DNA from: Clostridiaceae bacterium BL-3
GTDB lineage: Bacteria; Bacillota; Clostridia; Clostridiales; Clostridiaceae
Length of the DNA stretch: 64,000 nucleotides
Assembly (NCBI GenBank): GCA_902809985.1
Contig: CADDXC010000001.1
Coordinates: 2,046,001-2,110,000, forward strand
Reading direction: 5' to 3'
Shown in pieces: positions 17,921 to 26,097 of this stretch. Made by a program: the position numbers and the translations under genes. Below the pieces are notes generated by a model. That model was not told the origin of the DNA, did not search any database, and worked only from the letters and a program-made list of their open reading frames with translations. The first letter of the stretch is position 1, and each line of letters starts with the position of its first letter.

Positions 17921-19099
17921 TTAATCAAATTTCATATTTTTCAATTTATCCTTAAACAGATCTCCCAATGTAATTTTATCACCAGAATCATTTAAATACT
18001 TTTTAAAATTCTCCTTAGGACTATCTACAGCTTCTTTTATACTAAGTGACATTCTATTGGCATCTGCATCTATGTTGAGTATTTTAACCTGTACTTCATC
18101 TCCTATATTTAAAACATCCGAAGGTTTTACAATATGATCCTGAGATATCTCAGATATATGTACAAACCCTTCCAATCCATCTTCAATTTCCACAAAAACA
18201 CCTATATTTATAATTTTAGTTATAGTTCCCTTAACTATGTCATCTATTTTATATCTTTCATTTACTTTATCCCAGGGACTATTTCCCATGGCCTTCATAG
18301 AAAGTGAAATTCTATTTCTTTCTCTGTCAGTATCCATTACACAGACTTTAACACGTTCCCCCACTGATACTACTTCCGCAGGGTTTTTTATCCTCTTCCA
18401 GGAAAGTTGTGATATATGAACTAATCCCTCTACACCGCCTAAATCAACAAATGCTCCAAACCCCGTAATCCTGCTTACGATTCCCTCTATTTTATCACCT
18501 TTATGTATATTGTTCCATAACTGATCCGCTTTTTTTTCAAGTTCTAACTGCTCAACTTCCTTCCTTGACAGCACTATCTTATGCTTGTTTTTATCCAGTT
18601 CAATCACCTTTACGGCTAATGTCCTATTTAGAAAATCGTTCAGATTGTCTACATACTTTACTGACAGCTGAGATGCCGGTATAAAAGCTCTAAAGCCATA
18701 TAATTCTGCCAATACTCCCCCTTTTACCACTTTCTTTACAATTACATCAAAGGCTTCTCCCTTTTTAAACGAATCTTCAACCTTATTCCAATTTCTTATT
18801 TCATCAGCCTTTATCTTCGAAAGCAGCAATCCATCTTCTCCATTATTTAAACTCATTATATATACGTATATTTCATCTCCAACTTTTAAAAGTTCTTCCA
18901 TATTTATATTTTCTTCACTGCATATTTCATTTTTAGGCAGTATTCCATCCACCATATATCCAATACTTATTACAGCCTCTTTATCATTTACGGAAATCAC
19001 TTTTCCCTTTACTATCTCTCCGTTTTTTACATTTCCCATAGTTGAATCAATTTGATCGATAACTTCATCCATTGAATTTACTTCCTTGTCACACGCCAT
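17921..19099 (-). CDS. S1-domain RNA-binding protein (ribosomal protein S1 homologue)
   Basis: About 392 residues with four S1 domains, beginning near GEIVKGKVISVNDKEAVISIG, FDVIVKKVVKGGVLAELYGFRAFIP, IEGIVSRITGFGAFVDLGGVEG and VKGTITKIINIGVFVEIEDGLEG. The low-GC Firmicute form is shorter than the six-domain proteobacterial S1. It binds mRNA and may assist ribosome recruitment; in some clostridia this protein is fused to IspH, but here it is separate. ATG 19099 after AAGGAGAG is preferred to ATG 19120. Confidence 0.9.
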   Translation of the reverse strand: MACDKEVNSMDEVIDQIDSTMGNVKNGEIVKGKVISVNDKEAVISIGYMVDGILPKNEICSEENINMEELLKVGDEIYVYIMSLNNGEDGLLLSKIKADEIRNWNKVEDSFKKGEAFDVIVKKVVKGGVLAELYGFRAFIPASQLSVKYVDNLNDFLNRTLAVKVIELDKNKHKIVLSRKEVEQLELEKKADQLWNNIHKGDKIEGIVSRITGFGAFVDLGGVEGLVHISQLSWKRIKNPAEVVSVGERVKVCVMDTDRERNRISLSMKAMGNSPWDKVNERYKIDDIVKGTITKIINIGVFVEIEDGLEGFVHISEISQDHIVKPSDVLNIGDEVQVKILNIDADANRMSLSIKEAVDSPKENFKKYLNDSGDKITLGDLFKDKLKNMKFD

Positions 19100-19177
19100 T
19101 AAAATATCTCTCCTTTTCATTTATACTTACAGCCAACAGTTATATTTTATCACAAATAATGGCCCTAAGGTAATAAT

Positions 19178-20137
19178 TTAAATATCCTTATAACTTCTAT
19201 ATCCCAAAATTGGATCTGCACTCTCCACTGCTTTTACAATGGCCTTTTCTACCACCTCAGCAGCTAAGAATCCAGCCACACTCAAATCCGACTTTACCTT
19301 TCCAGTAGCCATGGTAAATATAGTATCTCCATCAAACATGGAATGGGCAGGTCTTATTGCTCTTCCATATCCATCCTGGGCCATGGATGCCATCTTGTTC
19401 ATTTCAGATTTTGTAAAGCTTCCATTGGTTACTACCACACCAATAGTGGTATTCCCACTAAACAGATTTTTTTTCTGGGAATACATTTTCATCATTATAT
19501 TTTCGGTACCTGCGAAAGATTTTCCGTCCTTTCTCAATGCGCCTGCTATTATATTCCCACTTTTACTATCTATCACATCTCCAAGACAATTCACTGCAAC
19601 TATCGCGCCAACTTTAAGCTCTCCCACTTGAAGAGCATAAGACCCAAGTCCCCCTTTCATTGCATATTCATCTCCCAGTATTTTACCTACAGTTGCTCCA
19701 GCTCCTGCACCTATATTTCCATTTTTACATAAATTAAATTCAGAATTTATACAGGCCTTATATCCCATGGATTTATCAGGTCTTATTTTGCAATCACCTA
19801 TATCGAGATCAAATAGTACAGCCTCACATACTATAGGTACTTTTGTAACATTTACGTCAAATCCAATATCTCTCTCCTCCAAATACTGCATTACACCACC
19901 TGCTGCATCCAATCCAAAAGCACTTCCTCCTGCGAGAACCACTGCATGTATTCTATCTACTAAGTTAACAGGATTTAAAAGATCCGTCTCACGTGTACCT
20001 GGAGATCCTCCTCTTACGTCCACTCCAGCAGATGCACCCTTTTCACATATAACTACAGTACATCCTGTAGGTCCCTCTAAATTTTCAGCATTTCCTATTC
20101 TTATTTCATCTATACTATTGAATAAAATTTTTTTCAT
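19178..20137 (-). CDS. P1-family peptidase (DmpA/NylC-like self-cleaving hydrolase)
   Basis: About 319 residues of the P1 Ntn-hydrolase-like family, which includes the aminopeptidase DmpA and 6-aminohexanoate oligomer hydrolases. Conserved blocks are GPTGCTVVICEKGASAGVDVRGGSPGTRE, VLAGGSAFGLDAAGGVM and the autocleavage region NTTIGVVVTN, where Asn-Thr is the likely processing site and Thr the nucleophile. ATG 20137 after GTGGAGGTAG is better than ATG 20164. It lies downstream of an ECF S component; whether they share a substrate is unknown. Confidence 0.88.
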   Translation of the reverse strand: MKKILFNSIDEIRIGNAENLEGPTGCTVVICEKGASAGVDVRGGSPGTRETDLLNPVNLVDRIHAVVLAGGSAFGLDAAGGVMQYLEERDIGFDVNVTKVPIVCEAVLFDLDIGDCKIRPDKSMGYKACINSEFNLCKNGNIGAGAGATVGKILGDEYAMKGGLGSYALQVGELKVGAIVAVNCLGDVIDSKSGNIIAGALRKDGKSFAGTENIMMKMYSQKKNLFSGNTTIGVVVTNGSFTKSEMNKMASMAQDGYGRAIRPAHSMFDGDTIFTMATGKVKSDLSVAGFLAAEVVEKAIVKAVESADPILGYRSYKDI

Positions 20138-20156
20138 ATCTACCTCCACACTATAA

Positions 20157-20184
20157 AACCCCAAGCCAGCAAAAGCTCAGGGTT
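20157..20184 (-). terminator. Terminator after the ECF S-component gene
   Basis: On the minus strand AACCCTGAGC pairs with GCTTGGGGTT (two G-U pairs) and is followed by TTTATA. It separates the ECF gene from the P1 peptidase. Confidence 0.65.
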
Positions 20185-20216
20185 AATTTCATATCTCATT
20201 TGATTAAAAAATAAAC

Positions 20217-20807
20217 TTATTTATGTCTTATTTTAGTAACAGCAGTAACAACGGATACTGCAATAAGTACAGATAAAATCATTTCAGGTATTCCGTTTGT
20301 AAAAGCTACCGCCAATATCCCCTTTTTAGCCGCACTTAAACTTATATTCAATGCCTTTGAATAGGGCCCTAAGTATATAAGATATATCATTCCCAGCACA
20401 CCTGCAGTGTTTATAAGTGAGCCAGCAGCAGCAGCTATTCCCACAGGCAAAAACCTGTTTTTCATCTTTATAGCCCTAAACACATAATAACTCCCTAATC
20501 CTATCAGTATTCTTGGTAGAACCGATACCAATGGATTCATAAACACAAAAGAAACAGGAGTAGGTGTAGTTATAGATTGAATTACACTGAATATACCAAA
20601 AATAAGCCCCACCATAGCGCCTACCAATGGTCCTTCCAAAATAGCACCTATTATAACAGGAACATGCATTATAGTAGCTTTCACCGGCGGAATAGGTATA
20701 AAACCCAATCCCGTTACACCAAGTACAATAGAAATTGCAGACAGCATGCCAATTACAGTAATCTGCCTAACACTGAGCTTTGACCATCCTTTAACTTGTC
20801 TTTCCAT
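20217..20807 (-). CDS. ECF-type transporter substrate-binding (S) component
   Basis: A 196-residue protein with about six membrane helices and the S-component pattern: a basic N-terminus, then ITVIGMLSAISIVLGVTG, PPVKATIMHVPVIIGAILEGPLVGAMVGLIFG, and a C-terminal positive end. Such proteins bind a vitamin or similar small compound and pair with a shared EcfT-EcfA module, which is not in this window. The substrate cannot be told. ATG 20807 follows CGGAGAAGG, which is next to a leader hairpin. Confidence 0.88.
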   Translation of the reverse strand: MERQVKGWSKLSVRQITVIGMLSAISIVLGVTGLGFIPIPPVKATIMHVPVIIGAILEGPLVGAMVGLIFGIFSVIQSITTPTPVSFVFMNPLVSVLPRILIGLGSYYVFRAIKMKNRFLPVGIAAAAGSLINTAGVLGMIYLIYLGPYSKALNISLSAAKKGILAVAFTNGIPEMILSVLIAVSVVTAVTKIRHK

Positions 20808-20816
20808 AAACCTTCT

Positions 20817-20845
20817 CCGTTGTTATTCATTACGATATAACACGG
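20817..20845 (-). promoter_or_regulatory. Leader hairpin abutting the ribosome site of the ECF gene
   Basis: CCGTGTTAT and ATAACAACGG pair with one bulged base on the minus strand. The 3' arm runs into CGGAGAAGG, so the hairpin could limit ribosome access. No known riboswitch fold was recognised. Confidence 0.4.
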
Positions 20846-20953
20846 AACCTCCTTTATAAAATTTAGTTCAGTTTTTTAATAAATACTGACGACTTTATTT
20901 TATCACTTTTAACAAAAAATACAATAAATTAGTTAAAAAAAACACAATGTCTT

Positions 20954-22471
20954 TTAGTCCCTGTATATTGGGAATCCTTCTTTAAAATATTCTTCAGGAT
21001 ACAATAAATCCATTACCTTTTTTTTACTGCATTTCCCATCTTCCATAAATACATCAGGTATTCCACTCAAATTTACCCTTATGTTTTCCAGCGGAAATAT
21101 ATCACATATATTTTCTATACATTCAGCTGCAGAATTATTCTTCGATTTTTTTACATATTCCAATATATTATTTCCACTTAACCAACCTGATTCTCTGTAC
21201 TCCTCATCGTAATTTATTACAGTGCATTTCAATTTATTTTTATCATTTCCAGATATAGAGGACATAAAAAAAGTTTTGACCATAATATCATCTAACGGCA
21301 GACTATAACCTGCAAAAACTATATGCTTTGCATTTTTCATAAGAAGCCCCATTTCAGTTTTAAGCTCTTCTAGTGTTGGCACACTTCTTTTCTTGGAAAG
21401 GCTCTGTATTATGAGAGTCATATCATAGGGGTAAGTTATCTGCCCACAATAGGGACATTCTATGGCTCCTCTCTTATATATTTTCTCTTTTTGCGTAGTA
21501 TATCTCCAATTTTTCTGCAATGGTTTTAGAATAGATGGGCCAAAAATTTCTGTAGACAATCTATTCCATTTCTTCGCAAAACTAATTATTGATTTTCCAC
21601 ATTCAGGGCAAATTCTGGATCCAAACATACCATGTGGAAACAATATTTTTCCTATTCTTATTATCCTGGAAGGATAATTATAATCATTTATACCTTTGCA
21701 CTGAGGTTCATCTGTAACATACCATATACCGGATTCATTGCCATCCAATTGAGCAGAAGAAATTTGAGTCCCAAAATCATCATACAGTTGCAATTTTAAA
21801 CCATCTTTTAGTTTAACTGGATTTTGATTTTTCTCTTTATGGGCATTAAACAGATTCCAAAGAATTATAGGATCCCAATTAAAAGATATTATAGCATAGG
21901 AATAAAGGTAAAAACGTCTGGTATCCCTTCTATAGCCTCTGTTCTCAAATTCCTGAGCCTCTTCTATCATAAGTTCTGTAAGTATCTTTGCAAATTGATA
22001 ATAAGGTTCCATTTTTTCTCTATCCGTATAACCAGGAGTATTTTGTATGCTAAATCTCTCCAATTCTTCAATAATCAAAATAAGACATCTTTTGGCTGCC
22101 TGAACTCTTTCCGCTCTCAAAAATTGTGTTTTCCCATGAAGAAAAGCATTAAATCCCATATTATTGTCAATAAGCTGATCGAGCATGGTAAAAAGCTCAT
22201 GCATATTAAGTTTGTCATTAGTACTTATTATAGCTTCAAGGGCTTTTAAATCATATATCTTTGATATTTTAGTGTCTTTAATTAAATCTTCTACAATTAG
22301 TTTTTTAAAAGCATTGGATAATTTTTCATCTTTCCCATTTAAGAAAGAAAAATCCTTTTTACTAATTTTTAAAACAAGCCTCATCAACTCGTTAGTTGCA
22401 TGAAGTCCTAAACTTTTAGTCGCACCAGCCCCCCAAAGTATAACGGTTTCAGGCCAATATTTTTCAGGCAT
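20954..22471 (-). CDS. SIR2-like domain protein with zinc-ribbon insert
   Basis: A 505-residue soluble protein. The Rossmann NAD-binding start is visible as ILWGAGATKSLGL (residues 11-23), the SFNWDPIILW block corresponds to the family's N-Y/W-D region, and the C-terminal AGYSLPLDD is a hallmark of SIR2-like proteins. Two CXXC pairs (CPECG and CPYCG) lie in a central insert and probably bind zinc. It is neither a classical deacetylase in layout nor part of a recognised operon. NAD hydrolysis in phage defence is one known role of such domains, but nothing here proves it. ATG 22471 follows AAGGAAGG. Confidence 0.75.
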   Translation of the reverse strand: MPEKYWPETVILWGAGATKSLGLHATNELMRLVLKISKKDFSFLNGKDEKLSNAFKKLIVEDLIKDTKISKIYDLKALEAIISTNDKLNMHELFTMLDQLIDNNMGFNAFLHGKTQFLRAERVQAAKRCLILIIEELERFSIQNTPGYTDREKMEPYYQFAKILTELMIEEAQEFENRGYRRDTRRFYLYSYAIISFNWDPIILWNLFNAHKEKNQNPVKLKDGLKLQLYDDFGTQISSAQLDGNESGIWYVTDEPQCKGINDYNYPSRIIRIGKILFPHGMFGSRICPECGKSIISFAKKWNRLSTEIFGPSILKPLQKNWRYTTQKEKIYKRGAIECPYCGQITYPYDMTLIIQSLSKKRSVPTLEELKTEMGLLMKNAKHIVFAGYSLPLDDIMVKTFFMSSISGNDKNKLKCTVINYDEEYRESGWLSGNNILEYVKKSKNNSAAECIENICDIFPLENIRVNLSGIPDVFMEDGKCSKKKVMDLLYPEEYFKEGFPIYRD

Positions 22472-22561
22472 GATTCATATCCTTCCTTTTTTTTAATTAA
22501 TCAAGTGATCCTCATGATCATTTTTACAATATTATAACCTAATATTAAAATATTTAAAATA

Positions 22562-22599
22562 CAAAAATGCACTTATTCATTCACAATAAGTGCATTTTT
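22562..22599. terminator. Strong hairpin upstream of the SIR2-like gene
   Basis: AAAATGCACTTATT pairs with AATAAGTGCATTTT around a short loop and is followed by T runs on both strands. On the minus strand it lies between the cobalamin riboswitch and the SIR2-like gene. Confidence 0.85.
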
Positions 22600-22637
22600 A
22601 AAGGGATTAGATATGTTTAAGTTAACACCAACATATA

Positions 22638-22665
22638 TAAAAAGGGACTTCTGAAAGAAGTCCCT
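22638..22665 (-). terminator. Terminator following the cobalamin riboswitch
   Basis: On the minus strand AGGGACTTC pairs with GAAGTCCCT around a five-base loop and runs into TTTTTATATA. It is the likely expression platform of the riboswitch. Confidence 0.85.
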
Positions 22666-22724
22666 AATTACCATATTACAAAGCTCTGTTATTAAAAATA
22701 ACATCAGCATCACAATTGATAAAT

Positions 22725-22890
22725 CCTTCCCTCCGAAAGATTCTTATGCATACAGGTACAGGCAGGTCTCCTGACTATCGGCTCATCCTCTTTTTTCCTT
22801 CCCGGAACAATCCAGTGAAAAATTAAAATTGTCACCTCATACAGTAGCGGGGGCTGTAATGGTATTTCACCATATTCCCTTTTAATTATC
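22725..22890 (-). promoter_or_regulatory. Cobalamin (adenosylcobalamin class) riboswitch
   Basis: The minus strand shows the expected conserved pieces in order: GGGAATATGGTGAAATACC, ACAGCCCCCGCTACTGTA, a CACTGG ... GGGAAGG pair, GATGAGCCGATAGTCAGGAGACCTGCCTGTA (the B12 box region near 22751-22790). It has its own consensus promoter and a terminator. No gene for cobalamin or corrinoid metabolism follows; the next minus-strand gene encodes the SIR2-like protein. Confidence 0.94.
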
Positions 22891-22927
22891 ATTTAAACCA
22901 TATACCCTATTATTAAGTTATGCATTC

Positions 22928-22956
22928 ATTATATACCTACCATTTATATACGTCAA
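22928..22956 (-). promoter_or_regulatory. Promoter of the cobalamin riboswitch transcript
   Basis: TTGACG (22951-22956) and TATAAT (22928-22933) are 17 bases apart on the minus strand, about 40 bases before the aptamer. Confidence 0.88.
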
Positions 22957-23001
22957 GCAACTTTTTTTACACTTTTCCCAATCATATTGAGCAAATGACA
23001 G

Positions 23002-23199
23002 TTACTTTAATCCTTCTTCATAAGCCTGTATCATTTTCTTCACCATCTGTCCTCCGATGGATCCTGCCTCCCTGGATGTAATATCTCCATTATATCCATT
23101 TTTTAGACTTACTCCTACTTCTCTAGCTGCTTCCATTTTAAATCTATTGAGACCTTCCTTTGCCTCTGGAATCAAAGATTTATTTCCATTTCTTGCCAT
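23002..23199 (-). CDS. Alpha/beta-type small acid-soluble spore protein
   Basis: A 65-residue DNA-binding spore protein that coats and protects DNA in the dormant spore and is degraded on germination. The diagnostic blocks LNRFKMEAAREVGV and GDITSREAGSIGGQMVKKMI are complete; the germination protease site lies in the E-[AV]-A-x-E-like region near residue 25. ATG 23199 follows AAGGAGGAATTC. A homologue lies at 62545-62736 in the same window. Confidence 0.95.
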   Translation of the reverse strand: MARNGNKSLIPEAKEGLNRFKMEAAREVGVSLKNGYNGDITSREAGSIGGQMVKKMIQAYEEGLK

Positions 23200-23311
23200 A
23201 GTGAATTCCTCCTTATTTCATATAGATTTTTTATTGAAGTATTTTATTGATTGTGTATTTAGAGTTTATGTAATTTAACGTTTTATAAACTATTAAATTA
23301 ATAGCAAATAT

Positions 23312-23354
23312 GAAAAAATCACTGAAATCTTGTTAAAAATTCCAGTGATTTTGG
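23312..23354 (-). terminator. Terminator after trpP
   Basis: AAAATCACTG pairs with CAGTGATTTT across an AT-rich loop. It lies just downstream of trpP on the minus strand. Confidence 0.8.
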
Positions 23355-23365
23355 TTTTATTTAAA

Positions 23366-23881
23366 TTATACCTGTTTAATTGCTCCCCTTTTCACTGCCA
23401 CATTTATTATATTGAATAAGACCGCACCTACTACAGTATTTACAACAGCTGCAGGCAAAACTACACTTAAAAATAATGCTGTAAAGCTAGCTCCAAGTCC
23501 TACCGTAAACAAAACTACCGTTAAGAATGTAGTACCGCTTACTATCGTTCCAACTGCTGTAGCCAGTATTATATTTATCTGATTGCTTATTCTATCTCTA
23601 AAAGGCTTTATTAAGACAAACATCACATTTATAGTTATGAATTTATCAATTACATTGGCAAATTGCCCTCCTGGAAAAGTTGAAGTTGCTGCTGCTAATA
23701 TTCCCGCTATAACACCTGAACAAACGCAGGTCTTGTAATCTTTATTAAATATAAGTATTATAAAAAGCATTGCAAGGGATATATCAGGTTTCATACCAAA
23801 TAAAATTGGAGGCACTATCTGATGCAGTACTGCACCAACTGCAAGTAATATGGAATTTATAATCATTTTTTTTAAGTTCAT
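23366..23881 (-). CDS. trpP: Tryptophan transporter TrpP
   Basis: A 171-residue membrane protein with about five hydrophobic helices. The start MNLKKMIINSILLAVGAVLHQ, the GMKPDISLAMLFIIL block and the STFPGGQFANVIDK loop are typical of the TrpP/YhaG family of tryptophan transporters. The upstream T-box with a TGG specifier independently supports tryptophan as the substrate. ATG 23881 follows TAGGAGTG. It is a single-gene transcript. Confidence 0.93.
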   Translation of the reverse strand: MNLKKMIINSILLAVGAVLHQIVPPILFGMKPDISLAMLFIILIFNKDYKTCVCSGVIAGILAAATSTFPGGQFANVIDKFITINVMFVLIKPFRDRISNQINIILATAVGTIVSGTTFLTVVLFTVGLGASFTALFLSVVLPAAVVNTVVGAVLFNIINVAVKRGAIKQV

Positions 23882-24009
23882 AATTGATACACTCCTAAAA
23901 TTATAATTTTAAATACTAAATTCTAAGACAGTGATGTAATCTATATATATTTTTTATATATTCATTTCAAAGCATAACAAACACCACCAATTTTCAAATT
24001 TTTCCCATT

Positions 24010-24270
24010 AAAAAACTCCATCCTAGAAAACTAGGACGGAGATATCCGCGGTACCACCTAAATTGTGTTTATTTAAAAACACCTCTCTTTCAGATACAAA
24101 CATATCCTATCCGTTATAACGTACGGCTGACGTTAACCACTACTTTCTACCTTGAGTAGATTTCAATTTACTCCTCTTAGGTCCATTCACTACATACTCA
24201 GTATTGGGATTCCACCTTTTCCAACTCTCTGTCACTTAACTACATAGTTACTCTTCCTCGTCAAAGGATT
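24010..24270 (-). promoter_or_regulatory. T-box riboswitch, tryptophan specifier (TGG)
   Basis: On the minus strand a long Stem I region ends in GTGAATGGACC, where TGG (24183-24185) is the specifier codon. The T-box TTTAGGTGGTACCGCGG (24043-24060) follows, then a terminator made of CTCCGTCCTAG and CTAGGATGGAG. Uncharged tRNA-Trp should pair with TGG and stabilise the antiterminator, allowing trpP expression. Confidence 0.96.
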
Positions 24271-24289
24271 TAATATTTAAATTAAAAAT

Positions 24290-24318
24290 ATAATATCACT
24301 TGTTTTTCATAATGTCAA
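24290..24318 (-). promoter_or_regulatory. Promoter of the T-box trpP transcript
   Basis: TTGACA (24313-24318) and TATTAT (24290-24295) lie 17 bases apart on the minus strand, just upstream of Stem I. Confidence 0.85.
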
Positions 24319-24341
24319 CACATATTTTTTCAAACCAAGAT

Positions 24342-24788
24342 TTAACCCAGATTATTTTTTATTTTGATAATTGAATTGTCATTTTTATCAAATAGTTCTC
24401 TATAACAGTAATTTATTATATCACTTCTCTTTATTATACCTATAAATACATTTTTATCATCTATTACCGGCACAAAATTTTGATTTACAGCAAGTGATAT
24501 TAAATCCTTCATGTCAGAATTGATTCTAACCGATTTATTATTCATACGGGTTGAAATTTCCTTTAGGAGCACTTTGTTTGTATTTTTAAAGTTCAAATCA
24601 GGAGTGTTCTTAAGCTTCCAAAGTAAATCACCCTCTGTAAGAGTTCCCACATATTTTCCCTTGTCATCAATAAGAGGAATAGCTGTATACCTATACAGCT
24701 CCATTCTCTCCAACGCTTGTCTCATAGTCGAATTTGGTGTTTCATAAACTACTTCTGCCTTAGGTGTGAGAAAAAATGCTATATTCAT
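24342..24788 (-). CDS. Stand-alone CBS-pair protein
   Basis: A 148-residue protein consisting almost wholly of two CBS motifs: MRQALERMELYRYTAIPLIDDKGKYVGTLTEGDLL and SDMKDLISLAVNQNFVPVIDDKNVFIGIIKRSDIIN. CBS pairs bind adenine nucleotides and act as energy or ligand sensors. The N-terminal MNIAFFLTPKAEVVYE resembles the YkuL/acetoin-utilisation-like CBS group. No effector domain is fused. ATG 24788 follows GAGGGG. No obvious operon partner is present. Confidence 0.88.
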   Translation of the reverse strand: MNIAFFLTPKAEVVYETPNSTMRQALERMELYRYTAIPLIDDKGKYVGTLTEGDLLWKLKNTPDLNFKNTNKVLLKEISTRMNNKSVRINSDMKDLISLAVNQNFVPVIDDKNVFIGIIKRSDIINYCYRELFDKNDNSIIKIKNNLG

Positions 24789-24885
24789 ACGTTTTTACCC
24801 CTCAATGCCTTTATTTAATACTCAATTTCAAAATTAAATATAGTAACTCAATTAGATAACTTCAGTGTTCATAAAAATTCAAGCC

Positions 24886-24957
24886 CTATTAATAGGCCAA
24901 TTATCAATGTCAATATTTAAAATAAAAACATATAGATTTTATATGATAATCGGCCTA
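24886..24957 (-). repeat. Nested inverted repeats downstream of a small ORF
   Basis: TAGGCCAATTATC (24893-24905) and GATAATCGGCCTA (24945-24957) form 13-base arms with one position that is G-U on the minus-strand RNA. The left arm overlaps the 12-base palindrome CCTATTAATAGG (24886-24897), followed by a T run on the minus strand. Possible terminator for the ORF at 24981-25160. Confidence 0.55.
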
Positions 24958-24980
24958 ACAGCCTTGGATTTTAGAAAATG

Positions 24981-25160
24981 TTACTTTGAACATTCAGCTT
25001 CTACTTGAAGTAATTTTCTAAGTACGTCCTCTATATCATCCACTAATTTTTCATCAATTTTTATATTGTCCTCATTTACAGCATCAACTGCAATTTTCAA
25101 GCCCTTAGTTATATTACTTATTTCCTCCAGCGTTAACAACATAAGTATATTCTCTTTCAT
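24981..25160 (-). CDS. Small acidic helical protein, unknown function
   Basis: A 59-residue ORF with ATG 25160 behind AAGGGGG and stop TAA at 24981. The protein is acidic and probably all helical (LLTLEEISNITKGLKIAVDA ... DEKLVDDIEDVLRKLLQVEAE), with a single Cys near the end. I recognise no family. The good ribosome site, codon pattern and downstream inverted repeat suggest a real gene. It lies between the CBS and HNH genes. Confidence 0.65.
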   Translation of the reverse strand: MKENILMLLTLEEISNITKGLKIAVDAVNEDNIKIDEKLVDDIEDVLRKLLQVEAECSK

Positions 25161-25304
25161 GTCAATAACCCCCTTATCTAACTTAATTTTTTAGAAAGTG
25201 ACTATATCTATTATCCCTTTTATATTTTGTAAAACTTAAGTTAATATAAAGTGCTTATTTAGAGATAATTTATAAATTAGTGTCCAGTAAATATTTTTTA
25301 TATT

Positions 25305-25338
25305 AAACAGCAAATTAAAGTAAATTAACCTGCTGTTT
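25305..25338 (-). terminator. Terminator after the HNH gene
   Basis: AAACAGCA and TGCTGTTT are 8-base arms around an AT-rich loop, about 55 bases downstream of the HNH gene on the minus strand. The U run is short. Confidence 0.6.
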
Positions 25339-25394
25339 ATTTTTTAATTATAACTGATATTACCATTATTTAAAATACAATTTTAAAACTGTTA

Positions 25395-25790
25395 TTAGAA
25401 ATTCGCTATAAAATCATAATATTCTTCCATCATATATTCTGTGTATATCTTTCTTCCCATAAGCCTGTATATTACGTCAAAACTCCTATATCCTTCTTTG
25501 TGCAATTTACAATCCTTTAAAAGTTTTTTCAACATACCCTTGTTTATTTGAAGAAGAGCAATTAATTCATCCAACGTATAGAACTCTTTGTAAAGCAAGT
25601 TTTTAAGTTTTTGCTGCATCTCCAGCTTATATTTCAAATCCAATTTTCTATTCTTATGAGGTCCATAATCTCCCCTATGATGCTCAGGACATAAATACTT
25701 AAAGTTTAAAGGGAAATCCACACCCCCCTGACTTTTATAAACTATATGATGCCTATCCGCTGGTCTACCACATATTTGGCATTTCAACAA
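25395..25790 (-). CDS. HNH-type zinc-finger nuclease-like protein
   Basis: About 131 residues. A CXXC pair (KCQICGRPADRHHIV) is followed by NFKYLCPEHHRG, giving the zinc site and His pair of an HNH/HNHc fold. The rest (LDELIALLQINKGMLKKLL) looks like a short helical, possibly DNA-binding, tail. Two TTG codons at 25790 and 25787 lie just after GGGAGGG and fit the ribosome site; the longer form from 25844 has none. Small lone HNH proteins of this sort are common in clostridia; their role is unclear. Confidence 0.75.
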   Translation of the reverse strand: MLKCQICGRPADRHHIVYKSQGGVDFPLNFKYLCPEHHRGDYGPHKNRKLDLKYKLEMQQKLKNLLYKEFYTLDELIALLQINKGMLKKLLKDCKLHKEGYRSFDVIYRLMGRKIYTEYMMEEYYDFIANF

Positions 25791-25897
25791 TTTCTTCCCT
25801 CCCAGTTTTTTATAATGGATTTTTATTATAACTTCTATTAACATTATAACACAGGTTATGCTGTATTACACTTATAAAAATTTGTGAATTAACTAAA

Positions 25898-26011
25898 TTA
25901 TTTTTTATTATTCTTTAAATTTTTAATAAAAACCACCAAAAGGAAAATAAATAATGCTACAAAAATAGGCACTGCAGAATAGTATATTATCTTATCGAAA
26001 TCAATATTCAT
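25898..26011 (-). CDS. Small single-helix membrane protein, unknown
   Basis: A 37-residue ORF from ATG 26011, behind AAGAGGGGAC, to TAA at 25898. A short acidic head (MNIDFDKII) precedes one strongly hydrophobic helix (SAVPIFVALFIFLLVVFI) and a lysine-rich tail, which predicts an outside-in single-pass protein. No family recognised. Its size means chance cannot be excluded. Confidence 0.5.
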   Translation of the reverse strand: MNIDFDKIIYYSAVPIFVALFIFLLVVFIKNLKNNKK

Positions 26012-26097
26012 TAACTCAGTCCCCTCTTCATATACTCTAATACTTATAGAGTTTCTACATTAAAAATGAAATTCCTTTAAAAATTATAAATTAAATT

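Noticed and set aside
22710-22892. 60-codon ORF on the minus strand
   Set aside because: It lies wholly within the cobalamin riboswitch; its apparent codons are conserved RNA elements.
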